From assembly GCF_006345825.1 (NCBI RefSeq), contig NZ_VCIX01000086.1, forward strand, positions 62,001-126,000: DNA of 64,000 bases, read 5' to 3'. Source of the DNA: Paenibacillus paridis (GTDB lineage: Bacteria > Bacillota > Bacilli > Paenibacillales > Paenibacillaceae). The notes under the pieces were generated by a model. That model worked only from the letters and a program-made list of their open reading frames with translations. It did not search any database and was not told the origin of the DNA. The translations under genes and the position numbers were made by a program. The stretch's first letter is position 1; each line of letters starts with the position of its first letter. Below, piece after piece: positions 1 through 9,738 of the stretch.

Positions 1-351
1 TCAGCGGTTGATCCGCAGCTGCACGAAGCAGCCATTGTGGATGGGGCAAGCCGATTCAAACGGATGCTTCATATTAACCTGCCAACCATTATACCGACCA
101 TTACGATCCTGCTGATTTTGAACACGGGCAATATTTTGGGTGTTGGTTACGAGAAAATTTTACTGCTGCAAAATTCGTTGAATCTGGAAAGCTCAGATGT
201 CATTTCAACCTTCGTTTACCGATCAGGTCTCGTAAGCGCGCAATACAGCTTCTCGACTGCCGTTGGGTTATTCAATTCGGTTGTCAATGCTCTCATGCTG
301 ATTACAGTGAACCAAATTGCCAAACGTACAAGTGCAACAAGCTTATGGTAA
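1..351 (+). CDS. ABC sugar importer permease, LplB/YteP type (5' end missing)
   Basis: This is the C-terminal part of an inner-membrane permease of a CUT1 carbohydrate importer. The reading frame is open from base 1, so the gene starts outside the window. The first visible residues, DPQLHEAAIVDGAS, form the cytoplasmic EAA loop that docks on the ATPase. Two hydrophobic segments follow, and the ending resembles Bacillus LplB and YteP. The next permease starts 18 bases downstream, so the two are co-transcribed and probably form a heterodimer. The substrate is not shown by the sequence. The downstream GH3, GH38 and GH130 genes suggest a mannose-containing oligosaccharide. Confidence 0.93.
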   Translation, partial: SAVDPQLHEAAIVDGASRFKRMLHINLPTIIPTITILLILNTGNILGVGYEKILLLQNSLNLESSDVISTFVYRSGLVSAQYSFSTAVGLFNSVVNALMLITVNQIAKRTSATSLW

Positions 352-369
352 GGAAAGGAGAGGTTTAAG

Positions 370-1281
370 ATGGTGAAGTCGATGAGGGAATCCACCTCGG
401 ACAAGCTGTTTCTGGCAGTAAACTATATTTATTTGGCCCTTGCGCTCATTGTTGTGCTCTATCCGCTTATCTATATCGTCAGCGCTTCAATCAGTACGCC
501 AAAGTTCGTCAATTCGGGGGAAATGTGGCTGCTGCCGAAGGGCCTGACATTGGATGGCTATAAGCTTGTTTTTGCGAATCCCAAAATATGGAACGGCTAT
601 GGCAACACTCTTCTTTATACCGTAGTAGGAACCTTGCTGAACCTGGCAGTAACTTTGCCGGCAGCCTATGCCCTCAGCCGCTCCGATTTTGTGGGACGCA
701 ACTTTTTTATGGCGATGTTTCTCGTCACGATGTTTTTTAATGGCGGCTTGATCCCCCTATACCTGACAGTCAAAAATCTGGGGCTGATCAATTCAATGGG
801 AGCTTTGATTCTCCCTGTTGCGGCATCCGTATGGAATATCATAGTGGCCAGAACCTTCTTTCACTCCACGATTCCGAAGGAGCTGCAGGAGGCTGCGCAT
901 ATGGATGGCTGTACGAATTTAAGGCTGTTCTTCCAAATCGTGCTGCCATTGTCCGCTCCGATTATTGCCGTTATGGCCTTGTTCTATGGCGTCAGCCACT
1001 GGAACAGCTACTTTCCGGCCCTTATTTACCTGAATGATGAAATGAAATATCCTCTGCAAATGGTGCTGCGCCAAATATTGGTACTGCAGGAGATGTCTGC
1101 GGAAACGACGGGGGCGGCGATCAGCGGCGATATTGCCCAGGCCATGAACAACAAGGCTGAGATTGCCTCATTGGTCAAATATGCCGTTATCATCGTATCT
1201 ACCCTGCCGGTTGTCGCTTTATATCCGTTTTTGCAGCGGTATTTTGTGCAAGGGGTCATGATCGGTTCGGTCAAAGGCTAG
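370..1281 (+). CDS. ABC sugar importer permease, LplC/YtcP type
   Basis: This is the second membrane subunit of the importer, 303 residues with about six membrane segments. The EAA loop lies near residues 170-189 (ELQEAAHMDG). The C-terminus, with YPFLQRYFVQG, is typical of YtcP/LplC proteins. A GGAAAGGAGAGG ribosome site lies just upstream of the ATG at 370. The protein should pair with the preceding permease and receive substrate from the lipoprotein encoded next. A partly similar permease occurs at 48679-49551. The family assignment is firm and the substrate is unknown. Confidence 0.95.
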   Translation: MVKSMRESTSDKLFLAVNYIYLALALIVVLYPLIYIVSASISTPKFVNSGEMWLLPKGLTLDGYKLVFANPKIWNGYGNTLLYTVVGTLLNLAVTLPAAYALSRSDFVGRNFFMAMFLVTMFFNGGLIPLYLTVKNLGLINSMGALILPVAASVWNIIVARTFFHSTIPKELQEAAHMDGCTNLRLFFQIVLPLSAPIIAVMALFYGVSHWNSYFPALIYLNDEMKYPLQMVLRQILVLQEMSAETTGAAISGDIAQAMNNKAEIASLVKYAVIIVSTLPVVALYPFLQRYFVQGVMIGSVKG

Positions 1282-1320
1282 CATCACCGTAACTAAGAGG
1301 TAATAGATGCATGCGGGTAC

Positions 1321-1340
1321 GGGTTCGCCTTGGTGAACCC
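1321..1340 (+). other. Intergenic hairpin between permease and binding protein
   Basis: GGGTTC (1321-1326) can pair with GAACCC (1335-1340). There is no T-run after it, so it is not a classical terminator. It lies just before the binding-protein gene and could protect the downstream mRNA end, which is an inference. Confidence 0.35.
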
Positions 1341-1398
1341 CATGATTTCGCAATCATTTGTTATAGCGTTATGATTATATAAAAAGGGAGGATTTAAA

Positions 1399-2988
1399 AT
1401 GCGGAACAAGAAAAAAGGTACGGTAGCGCTGTTGTCTGCGGCTCTAGTGGCAGGCTTGCTGGCGGGCTGCGGATCGTCGAATGACAAACAAAAGGCAGAG
1501 GTTGAGGTAGAGGTAGCCAAAGAAGGGCTTCCCATTGTAAACGAGCAGATTTCGTTAACGCTGACAGCGCCTGATGTCGGCATTCAGAACTGGAAGGACA
1601 TGGAGGTCCTGAAGGAAATGGAGAAATTGACGAACATTAAGATGGTTTTTAACAATGCGCCGAAGGAAAGCTTTGATACGAAGAAAAACCTTATTTTCTC
1701 CAGCGGCGAATATCCGGATGTATTTTATGCAGCGGGGCTTACCCCTGCGGAGCAAATGAACTACGGTGAGCAGGGAATTCTCATCCCGCTTGAGGATTTG
1801 ATTGAAAACTACGCGCCAAACGTCAAAAAGGTATTAGAAGATAATCCAGAGATACGCAAGTCCATTACGGCGCCAGACGGTCATATTTACTCCTTGCCGG
1901 TGATTGAGTTCAATCAGCCATGGTACCGCAATCCGATGTGGTATAACGGTGATTTTCTGAAAGCGCTTGGCTATGACAAGCTGCCGGAAACAACGGAGGA
2001 GCTGTATACGTACCTCAAGCGCGTAAAGGAAGAAGACCCGAACAAAAACGGAGCTGCCGACGAGGTGCCGTTGTCATCCGTCAATCTGCGTGATATTCGC
2101 ACTTGGCTGCTTGGCGCCTACGGCATTTACGAGGAAGAAATTTATGTCGACGATAGCGATGTCGTTCACTACACCCCAATTGAGGATGGCTATAAGGAGT
2201 ATTTGATCTTCCTGAACCGGCTTTGGACGGAGGATCTGCTGGATCATGAAACGTTCTCGCAAACGGCGGAGCAGAAAAAAGCCAAAGCCCAAAACAATCA
2301 GGTCGCGCTGTTCTCCGATTGGAATGCCTACATGACCTTGGGCGGCGAGCCGAGCACGGATGATCCTATGTTCCTGCCCGTCAAGAGCGAGATGGTGGAC
2401 AAGGCTGTCATCGCCAAAAGCAAAGGCGTAACGACAGGAGCCTTTGCCATCTCGAAAACCAACTCTTATCCCGAAGCTTCGATGCGTTGGGTGGACTACA
2501 TTTACGGATATGAAGGCGCGATGCTGTTCAACAAAGGGCCTGAGGGCGTTTTGTGGGAGTACACGGACCGCGACAGCTTGACCAAGAAATATTTGCCGGT
2601 TCCGGGCGGCGGAGACCGCGAGGATTATCGCGCAACGCTGACGCCGAACTACGGTATTCCGGCACCGACGATTTCGATTCCTGAAATTCAACTTGGACTG
2701 ACTACCGAATTTGATGAATGGGTTATGAATGAATCCAAAACCAAGCTATTGGATAACGGCTCGCGGATCCCGTACCCGACATTATTCCTCACAGCAGAGG
2801 AGCAAGCAGAGGTAACGACGCTGACCTCGGATCTGACGACGTATGTACGTCAAATGGAAGCCAAATTCATTACGGGCGCCGATACCTTTGACAACTGGGA
2901 TAAATATATTACTACGGTAACCAAAATGGGCGGCGACCGGATGAGCAAAATCTATCAGGACGCTTATGACAGATGGAAGCAAAGCTAA
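1399..2988 (+). CDS. Extracellular sugar-binding lipoprotein, LipO-like
   Basis: This is the solute-binding protein of the importer encoded by the two preceding genes, 529 residues. The N-terminus has a basic patch, a hydrophobic stretch and the lipobox LLAGC ending at about residue 24, so it should be exported and lipid-anchored. The rest matches the long binding proteins of Lpl-type importers (YtcQ/LipO group). A GGGAGG ribosome site precedes the ATG at 1399. The intergenic region before it is about 115 bases and the one after it carries a strong hairpin, an arrangement common around genes that need higher expression. The ligand cannot be read from the sequence. Confidence 0.94.
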   Translation: MRNKKKGTVALLSAALVAGLLAGCGSSNDKQKAEVEVEVAKEGLPIVNEQISLTLTAPDVGIQNWKDMEVLKEMEKLTNIKMVFNNAPKESFDTKKNLIFSSGEYPDVFYAAGLTPAEQMNYGEQGILIPLEDLIENYAPNVKKVLEDNPEIRKSITAPDGHIYSLPVIEFNQPWYRNPMWYNGDFLKALGYDKLPETTEELYTYLKRVKEEDPNKNGAADEVPLSSVNLRDIRTWLLGAYGIYEEEIYVDDSDVVHYTPIEDGYKEYLIFLNRLWTEDLLDHETFSQTAEQKKAKAQNNQVALFSDWNAYMTLGGEPSTDDPMFLPVKSEMVDKAVIAKSKGVTTGAFAISKTNSYPEASMRWVDYIYGYEGAMLFNKGPEGVLWEYTDRDSLTKKYLPVPGGGDREDYRATLTPNYGIPAPTISIPEIQLGLTTEFDEWVMNESKTKLLDNGSRIPYPTLFLTAEEQAEVTTLTSDLTTYVRQMEAKFITGADTFDNWDKYITTVTKMGGDRMSKIYQDAYDRWKQS

Positions 2989-3063
2989 CGATCCGAGCAT
3001 AAACCGCTATTTTAAGTGAACCAAAGCGATCAGATAAGTAAATAATCAAGATGGATTGCATTC

Positions 3064-3091
3064 GCCGGCTGCGGCATCGTCCGCAGCCGGC
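3064..3091 (+). other. Perfect 11-bp hairpin between binding protein and GH3 genes
   Basis: GCCGGCTGCGG (3064-3074) is followed by a six-base loop and its exact complement CCGCAGCCGGC (3081-3091). No T-run follows, so full termination is not expected. Such hairpins after a binding-protein gene often stabilise the upstream mRNA or attenuate the enzyme genes. That role is inferred here. Confidence 0.6.
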
Positions 3092-3134
3092 ACATGGCAT
3101 GAAATCTGATCATTTAGGAGAGGTGTGCTTCCAG

Positions 3135-5435
3135 GTGGACAAAGATAACAAGCAGGCTGAAGCGGGGAGAAAGGCACAGGAGCTGCTTGCTCGCATGACG
3201 ATTCCCGAAAAAATCGGGCAATTGATACAGCCCTTTGGCTGGAAATGCTATGAGAAGCAGGAGGATGGAAGCATTCGCCTGACAGACGAGTTCAAGGAGC
3301 AGCTTCGGCAGGGCGCGGTTGGCTCGCTGTACGGCGTGCTGCGGGCAGATCCATGGACGGAAGTTACGCTTGCCACGGGACTGTCTCCCGAGCAGGGGGC
3401 CAAGGCAATCAATGAAATTCAGGAGTATGCGATGCAGCATTCCCGCCTCGGAATTCCGGTGCTGTTCGGCGAGGAATGCTCGCATGGACATATGGCGATC
3501 GGAGCGACGGTATTCCCTGTTCCGCTTCTGCTTGGAAGCTCATGGAACGTAGAGCTGTACAAAGAGATGTGCCGTGCGGTTGCCCTTGAAACACGCAGTC
3601 AGGGAGGCGCAGTGACGTACTCGCCGGTGCTGGACGTTGTCCGCGATCCACGTTGGGGCCGAACAGAGGAATGCTTTGGGGAGGACCCTTATCTCATCGC
3701 CGAGTTTGCGGTAGCGGCTGTTGAAGGCTTGCAAGGCGAGGATCTTGCCGACGAGAACAGCCTGCTTGCAACGCTCAAGCATTTTGCAGGTTATGGCAGC
3801 ACAGAAGGCGGACGCAATGCACAGCCCGCGCACATGGGGCTGCGCGAGCTGCACGAGGTCGATTTGCTGCCTTTCCGTAAAGCGGTTGAGGCTGGCGCGC
3901 GCTCCATTATGACGGCTTACAATGAAATTGACGGCATTCCATGCACGAGCAATCCTTATCTGCTGAATGATGTGCTGCGGCAGGAGTGGGGATTTGACGG
4001 CTTTGTCATTACGGATTGCGGTGCGCTGGGAATGCTTGTGAACGGGCATAATGTCGCAGCCAGCGGCGAGGAAGCGGTTAAGCTGGCGCTGGAATCCGGA
4101 ACGGATATGGAGATGTCGGGGGAGATGTTCAGCAAGCATTTGCTGGCTGCAATTGAACAGGGGCTATTGAGCGAGGAGACGCTGAACCAAGCGGTTCTGA
4201 GAGTAATTAGCTTGAAGTTTGAGCTGGGATTGTTTGACCGTCCCCTGGTCGATCCCATAAAGGCAGCGCAGGTCATCGGCAGTCTGGAGCACAAGCAGCT
4301 AGCTCGCCAAATGGCGGCAGAAGGAATTGTACTGCTCAAGAATGAGCGGAAGACCTTGCCGCTGAACAAAAATATTGGCAAGGTTGCTGTGATTGGTCCC
4401 AATGCGAATGCTCCATATAATCAATTGGGAGATTATACCTCCCCCCAAGAGGAAGGGCAAATCGCCACTCTTCTGGACGGTGTGCGAGCTGCGTTAGGCG
4501 GGGAACGGGTTCTGTATGCTCCCGGCTGCCGCATTAAGGAAGAAGCGCGGGAAGGCTTCGCGACTGCGATCGAATGCGCACGTCAGGCTGATGCCGTTAT
4601 CGTGGCAATCGGCGGCTCAAGCGCCCGGGACTTTGGCGAGGGTACCATCGATCTGGTGACGGGAGCGGCTGTAGTGACCGACAACGCCCTAAGCGAAATG
4701 GAGTGCGGGGAAGGCATTGACAGAATGACGTTAAACCTGCTCGGCTCACAGCTGGAGCTGGTGCGAGAATTACGGAAGCTGGATAAGCCGCTTATCGTTG
4801 TTTATATCAATGGACGTCCGATTGTTGAGCCGTGGATAGTAGAGCATGCCGATGCGATTGTGGAGGCTTGGTACCCGGGACAGGAGGGCGGGCATGCGCT
4901 CGCCGATATTCTGCTCGGTGACGTGAATCCATCCGGCAAACTGACCGTGAGCATTCCTAGACATGTCGGACAATTGCCCGTCTACTATTACAAACGCCGT
5001 ACTCGGGGCAAACGTTACCTGGAAATGGACTTTGAAGCTCAATATCCGTTTGGCTACGGGCTTAGCTATACAAGCTTTGAATATTCGGAGCTGCAAATTG
5101 AGACTGCCGCCGCGGGCGAAGACGGTTATGCGGCGGCGGTTGTAAAGGTGCGCAATAGCGGCAAAATGGCTGGTCACGAGGTTGTGCAGCTCTATGTGAC
5201 AGATCATGCCGCTACGGTTACGCGCCCGCAAAAAATGCTTAAGGGCTTCCATAAAATTTGGCTGGAGCCGGGAGAGAGCAAGCCGGTACGCTTCGTCATT
5301 GGAAGGGAACAGCTGGAGTTTGTTGGCCAGCAGCTTCAGCGAATCGTTGAGGACGGCGATTTCACGATTATGGTCGGGTCCAGCAGCGTGCATTATCTGG
5401 AGGCGCCGCTGCGCGTCAGCTTGGAGGGGAAATGA
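3135..5435 (+). CDS. Glycoside hydrolase family 3 enzyme
   Basis: This is a retaining exo-acting beta-glycosidase of the beta-glucosidase/beta-xylosidase type, 766 residues. The start is taken as GTG at 3135, eleven bases after GGAGAGG (3117-3123); upstream in-frame codons lack a ribosome site. GH3 landmarks are RDPRWGR, KHFAGYG and GFVITDCGALG. The Asp of ITDCG, near residue 294, is the expected nucleophile. A fibronectin-like C-terminal domain is present. There is no signal peptide, so it should act on imported oligosaccharides. Its stop overlaps the start of the GH38 gene (ATGA), implying translational coupling. Substrate specificity is open. Confidence 0.95.
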   Translation: MDKDNKQAEAGRKAQELLARMTIPEKIGQLIQPFGWKCYEKQEDGSIRLTDEFKEQLRQGAVGSLYGVLRADPWTEVTLATGLSPEQGAKAINEIQEYAMQHSRLGIPVLFGEECSHGHMAIGATVFPVPLLLGSSWNVELYKEMCRAVALETRSQGGAVTYSPVLDVVRDPRWGRTEECFGEDPYLIAEFAVAAVEGLQGEDLADENSLLATLKHFAGYGSTEGGRNAQPAHMGLRELHEVDLLPFRKAVEAGARSIMTAYNEIDGIPCTSNPYLLNDVLRQEWGFDGFVITDCGALGMLVNGHNVAASGEEAVKLALESGTDMEMSGEMFSKHLLAAIEQGLLSEETLNQAVLRVISLKFELGLFDRPLVDPIKAAQVIGSLEHKQLARQMAAEGIVLLKNERKTLPLNKNIGKVAVIGPNANAPYNQLGDYTSPQEEGQIATLLDGVRAALGGERVLYAPGCRIKEEAREGFATAIECARQADAVIVAIGGSSARDFGEGTIDLVTGAAVVTDNALSEMECGEGIDRMTLNLLGSQLELVRELRKLDKPLIVVYINGRPIVEPWIVEHADAIVEAWYPGQEGGHALADILLGDVNPSGKLTVSIPRHVGQLPVYYYKRRTRGKRYLEMDFEAQYPFGYGLSYTSFEYSELQIETAAAGEDGYAAAVVKVRNSGKMAGHEVVQLYVTDHAATVTRPQKMLKGFHKIWLEPGESKPVRFVIGREQLEFVGQQLQRIVEDGDFTIMVGSSSVHYLEAPLRVSLEGK

Positions 5436-8400
5436 CCGTGAAATCCGTTCATCGTTTCGTCCGCTGGCTGGAGCAGCGGCAATGGGTAGAGCAGATTCAG
5501 CTAACCCACTGGCAATTAAATAAGCTGCGCTATATCGAGCCCGGCGTTTATGAGCCTATTTCGGAAGGCTGGGAGCTAACCGATCTTGCTGGGCTTAATG
5601 AAGGGCATGGTACAACCTATATGCTGCGCCATCAGGCGGCATGGCCTGAGAGCTGGCAGGCGGGAGACGCCGCCTTACTGTATCATGGTGGCGGCGAAGG
5701 CTTGCTGCGACTGGGCGGAGCGCCCTATCACGGCCTGGACAACAATCATTGGTTTGTGCCGTTGCCGCAATCTTATCAAGCGGGAGACGTGCTTGACCTG
5801 GAGATTGAATTGTATGACCCCATCCCTGAGCCGGTAGATCCGCTTAACCGGCAATCCAAACAAAAGCCGCCGATCAACGGCGTTTCGGTGTCGCTGGTAA
5901 GGGTGAATTGGCCGGTCTACCAGCTGCTTCATACCGTACGCGTGGTGCAGGAATCGGCTGCATTGCTTCCAGAAGGAAACCTGCAGCGAACCCAGCTAAT
6001 CTTGGCGCTGGAGGAAGCAATCGCGAGTCTATATGAGCCTAGCGGAGATGCTTCCATTGATCTGCCAGCTTGCCAGCAGGCGGACGCTGGGCTGAGAATG
6101 GCGGCGGAGGCTGCACAGCAAGCAAGCGGCAATAACGGCCTAATGCATATGGTTGGACAATCGCATATTGATATTGCTTGGTTATGGCCGATTAAGGAAA
6201 CCGTCCGCAAGGCAAGCCGCACCTTCTCAACCGTCTGTGCGCTGATGGATCGTTATCCTGATTTTTATTATTCGCAAAGCCAGCCCATTCTGTATGCTTT
6301 CGTTAAGCAAAACTACCCGGAGCTATACGAAAACATCAAGAGGCGGATTGCTGAAGGACGTTGGGAGCTTGTAGGCGGCATGTGGGTGGAGCCGGATCTT
6401 AATCTACCAAGCGGAGAGTCGCTTGTTCGCCAAATTTTGATTGGCCAAAGGTTCTATGAGGAGGAGTTCGGTCGGCGCTCCGGAATCGAGTGGCTTCCCG
6501 ATACTTTCGGTTACTGCGCCTCGCTACCGCAGCTGCTTAAGCAGGCCGGGATCGATTATTTCATGACGTCCAAGCTTGGCTGGAATGATACGAATGAATT
6601 CCCGCATACGCTGTTCAACTGGGTCGGCATTGACGGCACCAGCATTGTGGCTTATCAGAATCACGGTTTGAACGAGCATACTCGTCCGCAGGATGTGCAA
6701 GAGCATTGGCAAGCTTATAAAGAGAAGGACCAGCATGACGAGCTGATGCTCTTGTATGGCCATGGAGATGGCGGCGGCGGAGTCACGCATGAAATGCTGG
6801 AGTACATCGAGCGCTCTGCCTGTATCCCCGGGCAGCCTCAGGCGATATACTCGACTGCCCGGCAGTTTTTTGACGGCATAAGCAGCAGCGGGGTTAAGCT
6901 GCCCGATTGGCATGGCGACTTGTATTTGGAGCTGCATCGCGGCACCTACACGACACATGCCAAGAACAAACGAAGCAACCGTCAGGCCGAGCAGTTGTAT
7001 CGCGCTGCCGAAATATGGCTAAGCCTCTCCGGCCTGCTTGACCCTCAGCGCCAAAGCGAAGCGGGAAAGCGGCTGGAAGAGGGCTGGAAGCTACTGCTGC
7101 TTAATCAGTTTCATGATATCATTCCCGGCACATCTATTCCCGAGGTGTATGAAACCTCATCCAAGCAGTATGAAGAGATTATGTGGCTGGGCAATGCTGC
7201 CCTAGAGGAAGCAATGCAGATGCTAGCCGGCCGTATGCAAACGGAGAATGAGGGAGCTGCCTACGTGGCGTTTAATAGCCTTGGATGGGCAAGGGATGGA
7301 TGGGTTTATCTTCCGATTCAGCCAGGCATGGAACAACTGGCGGCATATGATGCGGCAGGAGAGCTGCCATGTCGTATAGAAGCCCCATTGCAGCCGGGAG
7401 AAGCGAGGCAACTGACTGTACGGACGGGAACGATTCCTGCATTCGGCTCCAAAACGTTCTGGCTGCGCCGGGTGAATAGCGATTCTCAGGAGCTACGCTC
7501 CGGTACGGAGCAGCAACACGTTGCGGAGCAGGCTATGGAAGCTGAAAAATTGACCAGTATCGGTATATTTGAAACTGATTATTATACGATTGAACTGGAC
7601 GAGCAAGGGCTTATTAGCCGCTTGTACGACAAGCCTTGCGATCGCGAGCTGCTGCAGCCAGGTCGGCGCGGCAACGAATTGCAGCTATTCCATGATACGC
7701 CACTGCTGTGGGATGCATGGGACATTGCGCATGACTACGAGAGCAAACGCGCTGACGCGCAGCAGTTGACGGGCTGGAGCATATTGGAGCATAGTGCCGA
7801 ACGAATCGTAATCGAGCTGAATTGGCAGCTAAGCCAGTCGCGGATCAGGCAGCAGATGATCATCCCTATTCATGATCGCTGCATCGAATTCCGCACTTAC
7901 GTCGATTGGCAGGAGAACCACAAGCTGCTTAAAGCTGCTTTCCCGCTCGGGCTGGTAAGCGGCAAAGCGACCTATGAAATTCCGTTTGGCGCATTGGAAC
8001 GCACAACCCATCGCAACACGAGCTGGGAGCAAGCGCAATACGAGGTATGCGGCCACCGCTGGGCCGATTTGTCCGAGCATGGGTATGGCGTAAGCCTGCT
8101 GAATGATTGCAAATACGGCTATGACATTAAGGACGCTGTCCTGCGGCTTTCGCTGCTGCGCGCTCCGGGCTGGCCGGATGCGGGCGCCGATCGGGGCGAG
8201 CAGGTGTTCACTTATGCGCTGTATCCGCATGAAGGCAGCTGGCAACAGGCCCAGACCGTTCGTGTCGCAGCCGCGCTCAATGAGCCATTGCGGACGATCA
8301 AGGCAGATTCTGCTTTCGTTACCGCCAAGGAAAGCCTGGGCTTTGAGCATTCCTGGATTGATTTGGCAAGCGAACAAGTCATTCTGGATACGGTGAAGCC

Positions 8401-8632
8401 TGCGGAGGACGGCACTGGAATCGTATTGCGTCTATATGAAGGAGCTGGCGGCCGCTCGGATGCGGTTATCGGCTTGAGCGGAAAGCTGCTTGCCCCAGGT
8501 GAACGGTTCGCTGTCACTGAAGTCAATATTTTGGAAGACCGACTCGGAGACTTGGCGATGAGCGGCGATAGACTCTGCTTAAGCTTCAAGCCTTTTGAAA
8601 TCAAAACGATTAAAATAACGACAACATTATAA
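5432..8632 (+). CDS. Alpha-mannosidase, glycoside hydrolase family 38
   Basis: This protein of 1066 residues belongs to GH38, retaining zinc-dependent alpha-mannosidases. GQSHIDIAWLW supplies zinc ligands near H245 and D247. LPDTFGY carries the expected nucleophile at D357. LLLNQFHDIIPGTSI is another conserved GH38 stretch. It lacks a signal peptide and should be cytoplasmic, like the other large bacterial GH38 enzymes. It overlaps the GH3 stop by four bases and is followed 77 bases later by a GH130 gene. The trio suggests breakdown of an imported mannose-containing oligosaccharide. A second, shorter GH38 occurs at 25406-27871. Confidence 0.96.
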   Translation: MTVKSVHRFVRWLEQRQWVEQIQLTHWQLNKLRYIEPGVYEPISEGWELTDLAGLNEGHGTTYMLRHQAAWPESWQAGDAALLYHGGGEGLLRLGGAPYHGLDNNHWFVPLPQSYQAGDVLDLEIELYDPIPEPVDPLNRQSKQKPPINGVSVSLVRVNWPVYQLLHTVRVVQESAALLPEGNLQRTQLILALEEAIASLYEPSGDASIDLPACQQADAGLRMAAEAAQQASGNNGLMHMVGQSHIDIAWLWPIKETVRKASRTFSTVCALMDRYPDFYYSQSQPILYAFVKQNYPELYENIKRRIAEGRWELVGGMWVEPDLNLPSGESLVRQILIGQRFYEEEFGRRSGIEWLPDTFGYCASLPQLLKQAGIDYFMTSKLGWNDTNEFPHTLFNWVGIDGTSIVAYQNHGLNEHTRPQDVQEHWQAYKEKDQHDELMLLYGHGDGGGGVTHEMLEYIERSACIPGQPQAIYSTARQFFDGISSSGVKLPDWHGDLYLELHRGTYTTHAKNKRSNRQAEQLYRAAEIWLSLSGLLDPQRQSEAGKRLEEGWKLLLLNQFHDIIPGTSIPEVYETSSKQYEEIMWLGNAALEEAMQMLAGRMQTENEGAAYVAFNSLGWARDGWVYLPIQPGMEQLAAYDAAGELPCRIEAPLQPGEARQLTVRTGTIPAFGSKTFWLRRVNSDSQELRSGTEQQHVAEQAMEAEKLTSIGIFETDYYTIELDEQGLISRLYDKPCDRELLQPGRRGNELQLFHDTPLLWDAWDIAHDYESKRADAQQLTGWSILEHSAERIVIELNWQLSQSRIRQQMIIPIHDRCIEFRTYVDWQENHKLLKAAFPLGLVSGKATYEIPFGALERTTHRNTSWEQAQYEVCGHRWADLSEHGYGVSLLNDCKYGYDIKDAVLRLSLLRAPGWPDAGADRGEQVFTYALYPHEGSWQQAQTVRVAAALNEPLRTIKADSAFVTAKESLGFEHSWIDLASEQVILDTVKPAEDGTGIVLRLYEGAGGRSDAVIGLSGKLLAPGERFAVTEVNILEDRLGDLAMSGDRLCLSFKPFEIKTIKITTTL

Positions 8633-8641
8633 CGTGGCGAC

Positions 8642-8684
8642 CTTCCCCAAAAAAGCGGTGGTCCTTATGGGCTACCGAGGGGAG
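8642..8684 (+). other. Imperfect intergenic hairpin before the GH130 gene
   Basis: GGTGGTCC (8657-8664) can pair with GGGCTACC (8669-8676), allowing two G-U pairs. The flanking CCCC and GGGG can extend the stem. There is no T-run. It may affect mRNA processing between the GH38 and GH130 genes. Confidence 0.3.
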
Positions 8685-8709
8685 AGCGCCTGGCAGGAGG
8701 AGAACAATC

Positions 8710-9729
8710 ATGCAAATTACGAGACATCCAAACAACCCGATTGTTGTGCCGGGGGGATATGACTGGCGTAAGGTAACGGTGTTTAACCCGGCGGTTATCA
8801 TTGATAATGATAAATTTTATATGATCGAAAGAACCGCGGAGTCGCTGACGCCGTGCAAAAACTTTTTGGGCTTGCTGGAAAGCGAGGATGGCGTGAACTT
8901 CACCCATGTGAAGGACGAGCCGATTGTAACGCCGGATATGCTCGGTTTTCCTTATGGCAGCGTACAGGACCCTCGTCTGGTCAAGATTGACGGTACCTTC
9001 TATCTGAATTATGCGCTGCGTCCGTGTGCGATGAGCTATTATCCGACAGGCGCGGGCGTGCCTGCCAGATCCATTCCCGAATACCCGGATGGCTGGGGGA
9101 AGGAGGAGGGGCATTGGCTGACTCGCTCCTCCATTTTGAAATCGCAGAATCTGCTGGATTGGGAGTTTGTTGCCGATACTACGCCGCTTGATATTAACGA
9201 TCGAGACAATATTTTGTTCCCTGAGAAAATTAATGGCAAGTTCGTCCTGCTTCGCCGGCCGGAGGAATACGTAGGCGAGCAGTACGGGACTGAAAAAGCG
9301 GCTATGTGGATTACCTATTCCGAGGATTTGATCCATTGGGAAGAGCCAAAGCTCCTGATCAAAGGGGAAAATCCAGAGTGGGAATCCCGCAAAATCGGCG
9401 GCTCCACGCCTCCGATTAAGACTGATAAGGGCTGGCTTGTGCTGTATCATGGCGTGGACGAGGAGATTGTGTACCGTGTTGGCGCAGTTTTGCTTGATCT
9501 GGAAAACCCGGAGAAGGTGATCGCGCGTACCCGTCATTACATTATGGAGCCGGAGGCTTATTATGAGAAGTTCGGCTTTCAAATTCCTAATGTCATCTTT
9601 CCGACAGGCAATGTCGTCAAGGATGGGCTGTTATACATTTATTATGGCGTGACCGATACGGCGATTGCACTGGCCACCGTGCCGCTGGATGAATTGGTAG
9701 ACTATATTTTGAACGAGCCGGCGCAATAA
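8710..9729 (+). CDS. GH130 family enzyme, probable beta-mannoside phosphorylase
   Basis: This is a five-bladed propeller protein of 339 residues. GH130 members cleave beta-mannosides, most often by phosphorolysis to mannose 1-phosphate. The N-terminus (HPNNPIVVP then FNPAVI), the SVQDPRL motif with the presumed catalytic Asp near residue 87, and the GGSTPPIKTDKGWL segment are typical. A strong GGAGGAGAA site precedes the ATG. It is the last gene of the operon and ends 10 bases before a terminator. The exact linkage and phosphorylase-versus-hydrolase mode need a subfamily phylogeny. Confidence 0.93.
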   Translation: MQITRHPNNPIVVPGGYDWRKVTVFNPAVIIDNDKFYMIERTAESLTPCKNFLGLLESEDGVNFTHVKDEPIVTPDMLGFPYGSVQDPRLVKIDGTFYLNYALRPCAMSYYPTGAGVPARSIPEYPDGWGKEEGHWLTRSSILKSQNLLDWEFVADTTPLDINDRDNILFPEKINGKFVLLRRPEEYVGEQYGTEKAAMWITYSEDLIHWEEPKLLIKGENPEWESRKIGGSTPPIKTDKGWLVLYHGVDEEIVYRVGAVLLDLENPEKVIARTRHYIMEPEAYYEKFGFQIPNVIFPTGNVVKDGLLYIYYGVTDTAIALATVPLDELVDYILNEPAQ

Positions 9730-9738
9730 CAGGAAAGT

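Noticed and set aside
2074-2691. Minus-strand open frame of 205 codons inside the LipO-like gene
   Set aside because: It shadows a clear lipoprotein gene and its composition is that of a reverse-frame translation.
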